Positions 13,250 to 25,301 of a stretch of DNA of 64,000 bases are shown piece after piece. Position numbers and translations under genes: made by a program. Location: assembly GCA_022818135.1 (NCBI GenBank), contig JAFMSR010000008.1, forward strand, positions 11,627,399 to 11,691,398. The letters are read 5' to 3'. This stretch comes from Saxidomus purpurata (lineage: Eukaryota > Mollusca > Bivalvia > Venerida > Veneridae). Within the stretch, counting starts at the first letter, position 1. Every line of letters begins with the position of its first letter. The notes beneath the pieces were generated by a model. It was not told where the DNA came from, ran no database searches, and was given only the letters and a program-made list of their open reading frames with translations.

Positions 13250-13941
13250 TGAAACCTATCCAATCACTTCGGAGTGGTATTAAAGTGGAAAAAAGCGGCG
13301 TCTTTATGTATGTATTACTGGGCGTACTTGATTTGATACAAACCGGGTTACGCCGATCACATGATCGGGTTACACCGCTCACGTGACTTAACGTTAGCCG
13401 CCATGTGACCGGCTTACCCGGCTAGTTAGTGCCATAGTACCAAACAAGGGACAACCGGCTACAAAGATGGCTGCCTCCGTGCCAAGTTTGTTGGTCACTG
13501 CGGCTACCATCACAAATGTAATTGTTGAAGATAATAATGAGAAAACTAATCAAAATATGCACATTTTAGTATATTCCGTTCTCTCTTATTCCTAATATCG
13601 TACCTGAACTTTTCCGTCATTTTGTATTCTTCCGCACCGGGGTACGCCTATCAAAAAATTCGGCGTACGCCGTTTTCCCCGGTTCGTCTTTGCCGCCACG
13701 TGACACTAGTCTAATCAAGTGAGTTGCCCTTTGACATGTCACCAGCCGTTTTAGATCAAGTGCTACCGGCGTAATGTAGTACCCCGCCGGCGTAAACGGC
13801 GTAACCAAACAAGTCCGCCCACTTTTCCGTCTTGTATAAAAACTTTGCACAACTACGTTAGATTGCACAGGTCGTGAGTTCTATAAATAGACGCTGATTG
13901 ACGCCGCGATGAATCGCGGCGTCAGTATTGAATAGGTTTCA
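13250..13941. mobile_element. Candidate Helitron2-like or foldback non-autonomous element
   Basis: The ends are inverted copies of TGAAACCTATYCAAT (13250-13264 and 13927-13941, 14 of 15 matching). Just inside the right end is a perfect hairpin, GACGCCGCGAT-GA-ATCGCGGCGTC (about 13900-13923). The interior is GC-rich with repeated CCGG, GGCGTA and CACGTG words. Terminal inverted words plus a subterminal hairpin fit Helitron2-type non-autonomous elements, but no CTRR end was seen, so the class is uncertain. Confidence 0.55.
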
Positions 13942-15287
13942 ATTTTGTACCATGGGGTTGCATAATCAAATAGGGAGCAGCCAACATTATTATTGTAAAT
14001 CAAACTATGTTCTATGTATGAAAATGACTTTTTATGAATCATTAAATTGTATTAAGTCTTAAAAAACAATACAATACAAAATACACATGTCTCCTTCCCT
14101 TATTTCAAAACTTTGGACACTTTAATGAGTATTTAATAACTTTTCCACAAACTCGTAGACCACGGGTTTTTATGCTTTGTTTACGGACCTTACGACCCGA
14201 TTCTCAAAGCTCAGAAAAAAGATTCGGAAGATGTTTTGCTATCTTAAAACACTCAGATAATAGAATACATGGCGCCAACGTGAAAAATCAATGAAACCCA
14301 TTTTAATTACACTATTGACTTTAATAGAAACTGTAAAGAAAAACCGTTCACCCAACTATGCAATACGTAGGGCCCTAACGGAATTCCATTCCATCTTTGT
14401 AAACAAAAACAATAATCAGCCAATGGAAGTTCTGTAAAATGTATACGTCACAGCTAATTAATCATGTGGATTTCGTCTCTTTCCGCCATATTGCTGGAGT
14501 GTATAATGCTTCGGGAATAGAAAGAAAGAAAAATCCACTTACCAGCTACAGGGAGGGAGGGGCAGGTATTCTGTTTTACAGATAGTTCTTTTTCACAATT
14601 TTAGACCCGGTGTAAATTATTTTGCCAGGTTTTTGCCTCTGCTTCCTATTAACCGACCTGTGATTCAGTGAAATTGTGGGAGGAGCCATGGTTATAAATT
14701 AATAGTTTTGTGTATCAGTTCCTTGGTAGGCCTATCTAAAAATAGCCAGTGTAAAATTAGCATCCGAAAATAATTAATGTTGTGAGAAAAGAGGTATTTA
14801 ATTATCACAATAGACAAACAATATGGAAGTTACATAAGGGTTAGTATTATGCTAATTCTAATAAAACTTAATTTTTATAAATCAGTTTCATAAACAAAAC
14901 ATCCTCATGCTCAGTGGTTCGCCAACCTTTCAGACAAATTTCATGAAATTATGTAACGAATGCTCTGGACGTACGAGAATGAAACAAAAAGGATATACAG
15001 CTAAATACACAGAGGCACGGACCGGTATTACTGATTACCGAAAACAACTTTTTACCGGAAACACCAAAAACAAATGAGATTACCGGAAACAAGTCTTAAT
15101 TCATAGTTTTTTATGTTAAATACACTTTTTATTATTCTAAATGATAAAAATTATGTATTTGTTGAATATGTGTAATTTTAGAATGATAGGTTGGTTTTAA
15201 GCAAATTAGTTCGATGTAACTTAGTGTGTCTTTTATGTTGTAACATTACCTCCCTTAGACGGTATTAAAACCCAAAATCATTGCAAT
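13942..15287. other. Unassigned intergenic sequence
   Basis: Nothing recognised beyond a short TACCGGAAAC-like direct repetition near 15030-15090. Confidence 0.5.
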
Positions 15288-15561
15288 CACGGACCTATAT
15301 CACATGTGTATAGGTCCGTTCTCTATTAGAAAAAGTATTCTCTTCTTTTTTTTGTATTTAAATAGTTCGATAAATTTTAGCGATATTTTTTGTTTAAGTT
15401 CTTTGACAGTTTAACAACTTATCTGCTTTCCAGTTACGAAAATTCCCATGAGTGAATGAAAAAAACAACAGAAACTAGAAAATCATTTAAAATCTTTTTA
15501 TTTGCAAATCATTAAAGGATGAATAAAACAAACATAATTATAATGTGTATATAGGTCCGTG
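15288..15561. mobile_element. Short TIR element, 274 bp
   Basis: The ends are inverted CACGGACCTATAT (15288 onward and ending 15561). A third, inverted copy of the terminal word sits just inside the left end, making a hairpin ACGGACCTATA-TCACATG-TGTATAGGTCCGT. No target duplication is clear. A lone copy of the terminal word (TATATAGGTCCGTGTC) occurs near 54910. Confidence 0.55.
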
Positions 15562-15787
15562 ACAGGGTAATGACTTTTATGTGTAAAAAGGGTCGCTGAT
15601 GTACCACGCACTTTTTAATGAACCGCCCCAGTGCCCACCCCGCCTTGCATCAAAATTCGTCTTACCCGTATTTTTACTGTAATGGTAAAACGTGACAGGG
15701 AATGGTAACTTTCTGATATTCAGTGTCGAACCCTGTGATATCTGAGGTAAAAAGGCGTTTCGAACTGGGGATTGACATATCAAAAAC

Positions 15788-16759
15788 TATGGAAAGCCAT
15801 GGCCGTCTTATCATGACTTGTTTGATTGTATGCGGTACATATTTCATAATATGCAGTAGATCTTTTATTATATGCAGTAGATATTTAATTATACGTGGTA
15901 GACGTGGTTCAGTAAGTGTGGTATAAGTTACTTTATATGCTGTACTTTTGTTATATGTAGTACAACTCTTCTTATATGTGGTGGTACTGTCTTTATATGC
16001 AGTGCATTTGAATTTGTGTGCGGTACAAACACCAATATGCAGTAGATTTATTATTGTGTGAAGTAGATAAATACGGAATATTACAACAGTCCGTTGATCT
16101 GCGGCGTCGTATCTTTTGAGTAGGCTGTATAGTTCCGATCTGATCTATGCAACCAACGAGAAAGATACACACTCAGATCAACCGACTGTTATAATATACC
16201 TTTTATTATATACCTTTTACTGAATATCATGTTAAATTTCATATAACGTTAATTTTGTGTCATTAATGGCGTAAAATCAAAATAACGCGCTATTTCCTGT
16301 CACGTTTCATGACGTCAATGACGTCACTTGTGTCTTCCGTGTATACCGCAAAATAAAATTATCTTATTGTTTATTTAATGTGAAAAAGACTTTGTATTCA
16401 TTTGCTTTCAAACGTGACATTACAAAAATGTGACGACAATAAAACTAAACGTATTTTGCTGCAGCAATGTGGATCTATTATTCAACTTTCAGCGTAGGAA
16501 TATGACATGAATATGAATTGTGTACAACTTACACGGTGGACGGATAAGGTACGGCTAAACTCATCTGATACGGAAAATTTGATACGGGATGTTGTATTTT
16601 ACTGCACAAGTACTAAAGAAAATTCAGATAAACATTAGTGGGTATATAATAAAACATCATACGTGGTGCTTTTTACATTATATGATGTGCAAACATAAAT
16701 GTATGTTGTAGTGACTGTGTCCATTATGTGTGGTGCTTTTATCCTTATGGCGTTCCATA
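15788..16759. mobile_element. GGAACGCCAT-TIR element copy 1, with microsatellite-like core and an internal insertion
   Basis: The left end is TATGGAAAGCCATGGCCGTC and the right end TATGGCGTTCCATA, imperfect inverted copies. The interior is a degenerate array of about 18-30-bp units built on TATATGCAGTAGATA, TATGTGGTAGA and GTGGTGCTTTT. Compared with the copies at 27446 and 34714, about 570 bp (roughly 16070-16650) is extra, beginning with a hairpin (16080-16101 with 16174-16195). Confidence 0.65.
16080..16195. repeat. Imperfect inverted repeat (hairpin element)
   Basis: ATTACAACAGTCCGTTGATCTG at 16080-16101 pairs with 16174-16195 (20 of 22). CATGACGTCA and TGACGTCAC palindromic words follow at about 16309-16326. 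Confidence 0.75.
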
Positions 16760-16889
16760 AAAAACACTATTCTCTATCATTAGCATTTGCACATTAACTA
16801 TATTTTTAAATTGCGTTCAGTTTTCAGAGAAATGCTCCGCTCCGGCTTTAAAAAATAGCCTTTCACATATTTGAGCAAATTATAGAGAT

Positions 16890-17335
16890 TTAAATGTGTA
16901 ATTGTGTTTTTGTGATCGAAATAGTTGTCACTTTGGCGGTTCGGTGTATGTGCGTGCGTGCGTGCGTCCGTCCGATTTTGTCCGGACCATATCTTTTTCA
17001 TGCATTGAGGGATTTTGATGTTACTTGGCACAAAAGTTCACCATCATGAGACGGAGTGTCATGCGCAAGAATCAGGTCCCTAGGTATAAGGTCAAGGTCA
17101 CACTTGGAGGATAAAGGTCAAATTCAAGAATGACTTTGTCAGGAGCATATCTTTTTCATGCATAGAGGGATTTTAATTTAACTTGGCACAAATGTTCACC
17201 ATCATGAGACGGAGTGTCATGCGCAAGAACCAGGTCCCTAGGTCTAAGGTCAAGGTCACACTTAGAGGTTAAAGTTCAAAGTCAAGAATATCTTTGTCTG
17301 GAGCATTTCTTCTTCATGCATGGAGTGATTTTGAT
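16890..17335 (+). repeat. Degenerate TCAAGGTCA-bearing tandem repeat, copy 2, about 158-bp period
   Basis: Two to three units with 'caccatcatgagacgga', 'gtgtcatgcgcaagaa', 'caggtccctaggt' and TCAAGGTCA (17092-17100, 17250-17258). A CGTG-rich microsatellite (tgtgcgtgcgtgcgtgcgtcc) lies at about 16950. A phrase resembling the repeat end (GCGGGCTCGACATG) occurs at about 17552. Confidence 0.7.
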
Positions 17336-18734
17336 GTTATTTTGTACAAATTATAAATTATTTATACAATTATTTTTAGAATTACTTCCCTTTGTTGTTA
17401 ATATAAATAGCTTATATTGTAACTTTTTTATTACTGGCCGTAGAGAAAAATCGAGACCACTTTTCTGTGGTCCAAAATGCATGTTACATCCAATATTTAG
17501 GTGTATTTTGACCCATCTCTACTTGGTAAGGAGTTAGCCCTTTTGACATATGGCGGGCTCGACATGTTGCACGTGGGCATCTAGTTTAAATTTATACATC
17601 TAAAAATTATACAATAAATATCACAAATAAAATTAATTTCTGACCGATGATTTAATTCCTTTACAGATTGTGTACGTTTCTCTATACAATCATCATGTAA
17701 CAATACAGCCCTGTCCCCGCATGATGGTTTCATATAGACAGGCATTTTACCATTTTCGGTAACAAAACTCATAACATGTTTATTTGTGCAGAATGACATT
17801 GTAGCAACTAACTTGAGAAAACAAGAATTTGAAAGTTTCTGTATGGAATACACAAAAACAACCCCGCTCCTTTAGTTTATTTATTACAAATAACCCCGCC
17901 CCTTAGTTTATCTATTACAAATAAAATTGAATTCTGACAATGACTGATTTCAAAGAAGAGCATTTTTGCAGTTTCTGTTTAAATAAGGATAGCAGTTCCC
18001 GTGGGATGAGCTCTTGCTTTTCAATGGATCATTTTAGAGTTCAGCATTTTCGTTAAAGAGCAGTTAGAGGATTATTTGTGCCAACTCAGTTAAATTCTTA
18101 CAACCAATCTCTACATCAGTGTTTGGGAAACAGTCCGCTCTAAGAGACCATCTTTATTTAATTCCCTAAAACTGGTGTAATTGATCAACTTTAAATTAGC
18201 TTTAAAAACATAAATATTAGAATGTTTGCAAGTATTATCACTTTACCTAAAACTTTAAGCTAAACAGTCCAGTATCAACGTTTGAAATATGTTGCAATGC
18301 TGTAAAAGATTCACGTATTACACAATGAATGGATGGAAAGCGATTTATTACAGGTGTCTATTGTGGTAAACCTGCCCTTCGGGGACAAGCTCGGTTTCAA
18401 ATGATCCTCGGAATAGAGTTAGTTCGTGGGCTTTCAATTTATTAATCAGGATGACCGACACCACTGACCATTTATAAGACCGGTCAGAAGTCTTTTACAC
18501 TCGGGGTTCAAGAGCCGAGTGCATTAAATGTTCCATTGTTCAAATTGTTCTGTGTTGCCTGGGTAAATGGCTTAAGTTCTGGGATCAAGTTTTCTTATTT
18601 GTTATCTCCCTTTCATTCATTAACTATTCCGTTGAAAAAGCCAACACCATTTGTTTTCATACATTTATTTTACCTCAGCAACAAGTTCTACATATATTTA
18701 CAAAAAGTCTAATAGTTACTCAGTGTGCTTATAG
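17336..18734. other. Unassigned intergenic sequence
   Basis: No gene or strong repeat. A short direct duplication, 'aataaccccgc(t/c)cctttagtttattt', appears near 17860-17910. Confidence 0.5.
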
Positions 18735-18879
18735 AGAATACAAGGTTACTGTCTTTTGATAACAGTTGATATCGGACGAGGATATCGGCCAGGGAAGCCG
18801 AGGCTTGCCGAGGCTTTCCGGACGATATTCATCCGAGTTCGATATCAACTGTTATCAAAAGACAGTAACCTTGTATTCT
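18735..18879. mobile_element. Hairpin element with perfect 40-bp inverted repeat
   Basis: 18735-18774 and 18840-18879 are exact reverse complements over 40 bp (starting AGAATACAAGGTTACTGTC). The 65-bp interior is rich in CCGAGG/GGCTTGCC words that can pair again. ATGACGTCAT lies at 18961-18970. An additional inverted pair TTTATTATGCARCT (about 18880-18894 and 19520-19533) suggests the hairpin may be one end of a longer, about 800-bp, element. Confidence 0.85.
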
Positions 18880-19533
18880 ATTTATTATGCAGCTGACTTA
18901 AATTTTCCCTTTTTCACAATTAAACATAAAGTAGTAAATTGAGTGATTTACGTTGTATGTATGACGTCATCAACGGTTTAAATTGGCGTTTTAAATCCAG
19001 CACCGTTAATCATGTTAATGTTATGCTTTATAAGGAAATGCTGAACATTAAAACTACCTAAAAAGCATTTGTACAAGTTTTAGAGGCGGCTCATAACGTT
19101 TTAGCTCATATCATTCAAGTAAAAAAACGTTAGTGTGAAAAAAGAAAGGGGGGTGAAAAAATGAAAATCAACTTTTTCTCGAAACTTGCTTCTAAATTGC
19201 TATAGATGGATAGATAATGATCTAACTTAGAAAATGAATACCGACAACATTATATTTAATTCAAAAATAAAAATTCTACAGTCATTTTTCGATTTTATTT
19301 GATATGCTGTTTGCTTGTATTCCTAGACATTTTAATGAAACGCACCTCTGCAGTCTGAAGTAGCTACCGAAAATTTAATTTGTAGTGTAGCGTGTAAGTA
19401 ATCCACAAATCTAGATCTATTTTCATAAAACTCACTTAATGTCTAAAGTGGGCGGGGCCTAAAACGTCGCGATATCAACAAATATCAGACCGGCGTTATC
19501 GGGTCGTCGTCATGGCAGTTGCATAATAAAATG

Positions 19534-20855
19534 TTATATCGTGTTTTCATAGTTTACACACCAATCTTAATCTGTATTCCAAAAGTGCTTGTTTAAGATC
19601 TTGATAATATTGAAGCACAACATACTGATATTTAGTTAAAATTATTCCAAGAGAAATCTTCATATCCAATAAAGTTCCATGATAAAATTCCATATTTTCA
19701 TTGTTTGAAATCTCAGAAATTATAGTTGAAAATAATTACCAATTGTTGTCACTCTAAAGTAATTAATTTCTGTATTAATTTTGAATAGAATTTACTAGTT
19801 TTAGTCCATAGTGCCAAAAAGTCCAAAAGTAAAAAGCTCATAAGCCTAGGGATCCAGGCCTTATATAGAGGAGAAGAAATGCTGTCTTCTGATTGGCTAA
19901 AAGACCAATCTAATTTTTCACATGATTGGCATTTAAACTCTAACTCCTCCCATAAATTACATTTTCCAACAAAAGCAACAAAACCAAAAATTGTCATCAA
20001 AAACAAAATAATTCAATGTAATCTATATAAAATTATGCACCCTAACACATAAGTCTTAACAACCAGATAATTCTTTAAAGCAATTAAAATAGCAGCTATT
20101 TCTCTCCCTCCAAAAATGGAGAAAAAAAAATGGCTGACCAAAATGAGTGGTCACTTCTAAGAGCTGATTTTGCCAATTACAACAAATAAAAGGTCTCAAA
20201 AAATACAAAAATATACTTAAAACAAAGCCTTACTATTTAAACCTAGCTCTTCAACCACTTGCCACTAACTTCTTGTTAGCATATTAAACTAGCTGATTTT
20301 CATTTTCCAAGCACCTGTTACATAAAGATACAGCCTAGCAGAATGAAAAGAAAGAAGAGAAACTTAGTTTGCAGACAAACTCCTGCATGTCATGTTGAAA
20401 AATTCTTCACAAACAAATGTTTCAATATATATAATAATATGTTAGCCTTAAAATTATGCTGACTGACTCAAAATGATAGTTTTGAAACATTCTTTTATTT
20501 GGTCTATTTTTAGAATCCGACCAGCTTCACTTAGAATGCAGTTTCACAAAACTCTCAATAAATCAACATAATTAAACACTAAGACTCTTTCTGAGTAAAT
20601 GATATCAATATATACATAAGGTACAGTCATAATTTGCTAATAGTGATTTTGGCAATATTGAGTTCCGACTTGCAGTCTCAATCTACAGAATTGCCTCAAA
20701 ACTATTCCCTTTCTAAGCATGAAACTTTCAGAAAAGTAAGATAACTAAATTACGCACCTACAAATGGTACTTTATGCACCAAAACATTGTTACGTCATCA
20801 TATATACAAAACACAATATGCCAAGTTCTCGACACTATGTTTATTTTTTTTCGAT
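19534..20855. other. Unassigned intergenic sequence
   Basis: No gene or repeat recognised. Confidence 0.5.
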
Positions 20856-21936
20856 ATATGTGACTGTGACTGCGTAAATGGGTCCAGATGAGTAAAAATC
20901 ACACTTTTTGTTTTAATGTCTTCTTAAAGAATGAAGAATTTTAAATGAATCTACCCACTACTTTTTAAGGTATGATTAATTAAGAAATATTATCTATGTT
21001 TGTTTGGTTTATCGTAGAATAACCCGAGTTTGGAGTTTATATCACGAAGGCCGAAGGCCTGAGTGATATGTTATTACGCATAAGAACGACAAACGAGGTA
21101 CGCAATAACGATTAAAGTTACGAAAAATATTTAGTTACGGGTTTAAAGAAATGACGTCATAGTATCTCTTGATTAATGACGTCATTGTGTAAAGAAAAAC
21201 AATAACAACAAAACAGTGAATAAAATCGATGTAAATGATATCGTAACATTAATCAAGTTAGCTGGACGTGGGACAGCCATCGGATCCCAACGTTTTGCCC
21301 CATGTCATTCACAGTATGCCATGTAAGATCCTCTATACGTCGGGTAATTGAACAGCCAAAACAGGATTCGCGTGCAGCCTCGTTCAAAGTTGGTTTGCAG
21401 AATAACCCAAATAGATTTTGTTCTACATGTATGTAGGATTTTCGCTGGTCGTGTTAGAATTTCAGATAATCACCATTGCCATTATTCATAATAGTGACGC
21501 TCGTAACGTCAAGTAGTAATTTTAACGTCAGTATATTTGACGTTGTAGATTGCGATGTTACACATTCATATGAAGATATTTTTTCTTGAAACTTCACCCG
21601 ATGGCACATTATTTGTCGACAAGTATTATGCTTGTTTCAATTTTGTTGATATTTCTCAGCTTTTCAATAAATCCTCATTTTGATCGAATGTACCCTAATT
21701 TTCACTCCTTCGAATGTGAAAGAAGAAGTGGTTGCTATGGTTACATGCTTCATGATAAAGACTTGATAGAATCATTTTCATGCATATTTCTGAATACTAG
21801 ATCTACTTCCAATACACATCATTTCTAATGATTACATCTAGTCGAAATTTGGTGAAAATTGGTTATTTAATTTTTACATTTGCGAAATAATAATTAATGC
21901 TTATCTGGACCCATTTTCTAAGTCACAGTCACATAT
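20856..21936. mobile_element. TIR element, about 1.08 kb
   Basis: The left end ATATGTGACTGTGACTGCGT with AAATGGGTCCAGATGAG is an inverted copy of 21897-21936 with a few mismatches over about 38 bp. No target duplication is obvious. The interior includes a short hairpin (ATATCAC...GTGATAT, 21039-21069, core GGCCGAAGGCC) and two ATGACGTCAT-type palindromes (21151-21160 and 21176-21185). No transposase is visible. Confidence 0.65.
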
Positions 21937-22784
21937 CTTGTTCTTAAAAATTCTGATCAGTTTACGTTCATTGAACACAAAACTTATTGCCAGTTTTCAT
22001 ATTTTCAAAAGCTGTTACCATAGCAACAATGACAAAAGATCGATTAAAACAAAGAGAAGATATTTTTAAGAACTACATAATTACAGATTTCAGTAAAAAT
22101 CCTGGCAAACATGATAGAAATATCAAGTTCTTGGCAAAGAAACGCTTGAAAATGCATATAAGGCTTTCGTAATGTAAATTCATTTACCCCACCCACTTCT
22201 AAGAAAATGGCAATAAACGAATGGAAAGGTGTCCTTTAACAATAAAAAAGACACTAATGTAAAGAAAAAAGATGACATTTACATCTAAAATAATATTGAA
22301 ACTCTGGCTCAAACTCTTATTCAGAGACATGAAAATTTACACCCCTTTATGATTTTTTAGTCATTTTTCACACATTTTTTCAGGGATTGTTTTAAATATT
22401 TTCAATATGTGTCACAAAATATGGCATAAAACAACTTTATTAAGTGGAAAGACATGTATTCAATTGTTTATGTACATAAGGATTAAAAATATATTAATTT
22501 TTACTTAACAGGGACTGAAAAGTGAAAATTAGTGGTTTTTCAGTATTTTGGCGGCCATCTTGGACACCATCTTGGATTTCTGAAAACGTACCATCATGCG
22601 TCAAGTCCACCCAAATTTTTCTGACACTTCAGACATTTATCTAAACATTGATATGAAAATTAGCCTGTACGCTTTTTTGCACACGGGAGGTCCTCAGGGA
22701 CTGGACTATTACGAGCAGATTATTTTTAACGTTAAGAATGAGCTAAATGTATGTAAAATCATAAATAGATCGAGGATAATTGTG
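21937..22784. other. Unassigned intergenic sequence
   Basis: AT-rich, no supported gene. 'ggcggccatcttggacaccatcttgg' (about 22550-22575) holds a short internal duplication. Confidence 0.45.
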
Positions 22785-22925
22785 GGTTTCGGTGTAATAT
22801 CACAGTATAGTTTCACCAAGTGGGCACCAAAAGTGATATTTTCTCAAGTGGCGCAGCCTTGAGTGAAAATAACTACTTTTGGTGCTCACGAGTGAAATTA
22901 TCGCGATATTACATCGATACCAACA
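22785..22925. repeat. Imperfect inverted repeat hairpin
   Basis: The left arm (TGTAATATCAC, TTTCACCAAGTGGGCACCAAAAGT, TTTTCTCAAG) pairs with the right arm (CTTGAGTGAAAATA, ACTTTTGGTGCTCACGAGTGAAA, GATATTACA) at about 75% identity. ATGACGTCAT follows at 23017-23026 and ACGACGTCAT at 23031. Confidence 0.75.
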
Positions 22926-23043
22926 ATTTTTCTGTTTATTTTATCTCTCCTTTTTTTAGTTTATTTCAATAAAATGTCTTAAATCGCGGAAAACGTGATC
23001 AAGAAGCATAATAAACATGACGTCATTTTAACGACGTCATCGT

Positions 23044-23213
23044 CGTATGGTTTCCTGCGTTCGTTACGCTCGGTATATATCTTGACGTTAAACCGGGTAG
23101 AAAATTTTGATTATTTTCACCGAGTGGACGTATGGTTTCCTGCGTTCGTTACGCTCGGTATATATCTTGACGTTAAACCGAGTAGAACATTTTGATTATT
23201 TTCACCGAGTGGA
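23044..23213 (+). repeat. 85-bp tandem duplication, two copies
   Basis: 23044-23128 and 23129-23213 share 'cgtatggtttcctgcgttcg', 'ttacgctcggtatatatc' and 'gattattttcaccgagtgg' with only a few mismatches. Confidence 0.9.
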
Positions 23214-23254
23214 CAGTGAGTTTATCGGGATATAATTCACCGTTATATTTCTAT

Positions 23255-23685
23255 AAACTACGAAAGCTTATTAGGATCATTCTCAAGAAAAAAAATATTG
23301 TGAAGTCGTTATAACGCGAAAAAAGGCGTAATAATGCGAAAAAGGCGTAATAAGGCGAAACAAAGCGTAATAACGCAAAGAAAGGCGAAATAACGCTAAA
23401 CAAAGGCGTTTTAACGCTTTTAATAGCGTTATTATGCATTTACTTTCGCGTTACTACGCCTCTCTTCCGCGTTATTACGCCTTTTATTAGCGTTATAACG
23501 CCTTTACTTTCGCGTTATAACGCCTTTCTAAGCATTAAAACGCCTTTGTTTAGCGTTATTACGCCTTTCTATGCGTTATTACGCTTTTTTCGCATTATTA
23601 CGCCTTTTTTCGCGTTATTACGACTTCACAATTTTTTTTTCTTGCGAATGGTTCTAATAGGCTTTCGTCATAAACCACCGAAAAG
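23255..23685. repeat. Foldback element built of GCGTAATAACGC-type units
   Basis: The left arm (from 'ctacgaaagcttattagg', 'aagaaaaaaaatattgtgaagtcg') is the reverse complement of the right arm ('cgacttcacaatttttttttctt', 'cctaataggctttcgt'). Between them are about 20 units of AGGCGTAATAACGCGAAA on the left and its complement on the right. The arms are about 170-200 bp, so the whole can fold into one long hairpin. Confidence 0.85.
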
Positions 23686-24465
23686 CATAAAATAAATAAA
23701 AATTTTCAAGAGCATCTTGCGCAAAATGTTTTGTTTCCGCATGTTGTGCCAATATAGAACCGTTTCATATCATGATAATTGGCTAACCTCCCAAAAGTTT
23801 TGCGGGACTACAACACGTATGATTATGCTAATTTTACCGTTGTTTGCTGAAATATATATAGTTGAAACGTTCAGGTTCGGTGGCAATTCTTATAATTTGA
23901 ATAATATTGTTTTGATGTTATTTAAATTGATCCCAGAGGTAGGGTATACCTCTAAAAGCTGCTCGCTCTCAAAATTTGGTAAAAAAAAAAGAATTCTTCA
24001 AACTGTATGAAAATAAAATATTTTAGATCATATAGTTATATAAAAGGTTCCATAATGAATTCCTGTAAAGTATATTTGTACATTTGAAATAATGCCCTAC
24101 CAAATAATAATGCGTTGCAAACGCTTTTGAAATTCCAATATAAACATTTATTACCCTAACATGAAATAAGCTGTCGTGTGATTGGCCAACGATCCGTAAA
24201 TAGATATTGATATTTACGGGCAAGCCGGTAATATACACTTGACATTAACCTGTTACTGTACCCCATGCTGATCGGCGTACAGTACGTCAATGAATGAGTC
24301 CGTGCTGATTTGTGACGTCACGCAGTGACATTGAGGTATCACTTGGGGAATTGAAAGTCAGCTTACGTTCAGCCGTTAATAAAACACAAGAAGACGCGAC
24401 AATGCCGCAAAAGCAGGTTTAAACGGCGCCTGTAGGAATTGTAGAATTTTTTTAAAAAACCAGTC
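23686..24465. other. Unassigned intergenic sequence
   Basis: Nothing convincing. The open frame at 23717-24010 has no recognisable domain. Confidence 0.45.
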
Positions 24466-25140
24466 ACCTTGACTCCCCCCTCTGCAAAGAAAGCTTTTTT
24501 TTACTTAAACAATTTAGAAACTGAAAATAAACTAATTTTCTTAAATTCATTTTTAGTAACAGAGACGTTGACCTTGACCCTAGTGATTTTGACCCCCCAA
24601 TTTTTTTTCTTAAACAATTTAAAAACTAAAAACCATCTAATATTAGTGACATTGACCTTGACCCTAGTGACCTTGACCCCCAAAAAATTTGTTTTGCTTA
24701 AAACGATCTAAAAAAAAATTAATCTATTTTTAGTAACAGTGACATTGACCCAGTGACCCAAAGCTTTCTCTCCACGCAAGCTCCTTACACACCAAGTTTC
24801 ATTACAATTGGTCACTCCTAACTCAAGTTATTGAGCGGAGACCATTTTTCTATTTTCAGTAACAGTGCCCTTGACCTTGTCCCTTGTGACCACAAATGCA
24901 ACCCCAAGCTTTGTCTCAACACAAGCTACCTATAGACCAAGTTTCATTGTAATTGGTCTCTCTTAACTTGAGATATTGAGCAGAAACCGTTTTTTCTTTT
25001 TTAAGTAACGGTGACATTGACCTTGACCCTAGTGACCCCAAATGAAATCCCAAGCTGCATCTCTGCACATGCTGCCTTCACATCAAGTTTCATTGCAATT
25101 GGTCACTCCTAACTGGAGTTATTGAGCGGAAACCGTTTTT
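24466..25140 (+). repeat. Degenerate TGACCTTGACCC tandem repeat, roughly 80-175-bp units
   Basis: At least four units carry 'agtgacattgaccttgaccc', and the three later ones carry 'caagtttcattgcaattggtcact' and 'ttgagcggaaaccg'. TGACCTTGA, the reverse of TCAAGGTCA, occurs at 24569, 24653, 24668 and 25018. This type is common in bivalve DNA. Confidence 0.75.
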
Positions 25141-25168
25141 CTAACGAAAGGAAAGGTAACAGAATTGT

Positions 25169-25301
25169 TTATTTGGTTTCTGAAGTGGTATATGGGGATA
25201 TATTACCCGCCTCCACATGATATTACCCTCGCCTAACGGCTCGGGTAATATAAGTCTAGGCGGATAATATATCCCCATATACCACTTCAGAAACCAAATA
25301 A
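25169..25301. mobile_element. Hairpin element with perfect 37-bp inverted repeat
   Basis: 25169-25205 and 25265-25301 are exact reverse complements (TTATTTGGTTTCTGAAGTGG...), extending to about 44 bp with one mismatch. The loop contains a second short stem ATTACCCTCGCC/GGCTCGGGTAAT. Confidence 0.85.

Noticed and set aside
23251..23439. Minus-strand frame rich in FFALLR segments
   Set aside because: Translation of the GCGTAATAACGC foldback units.
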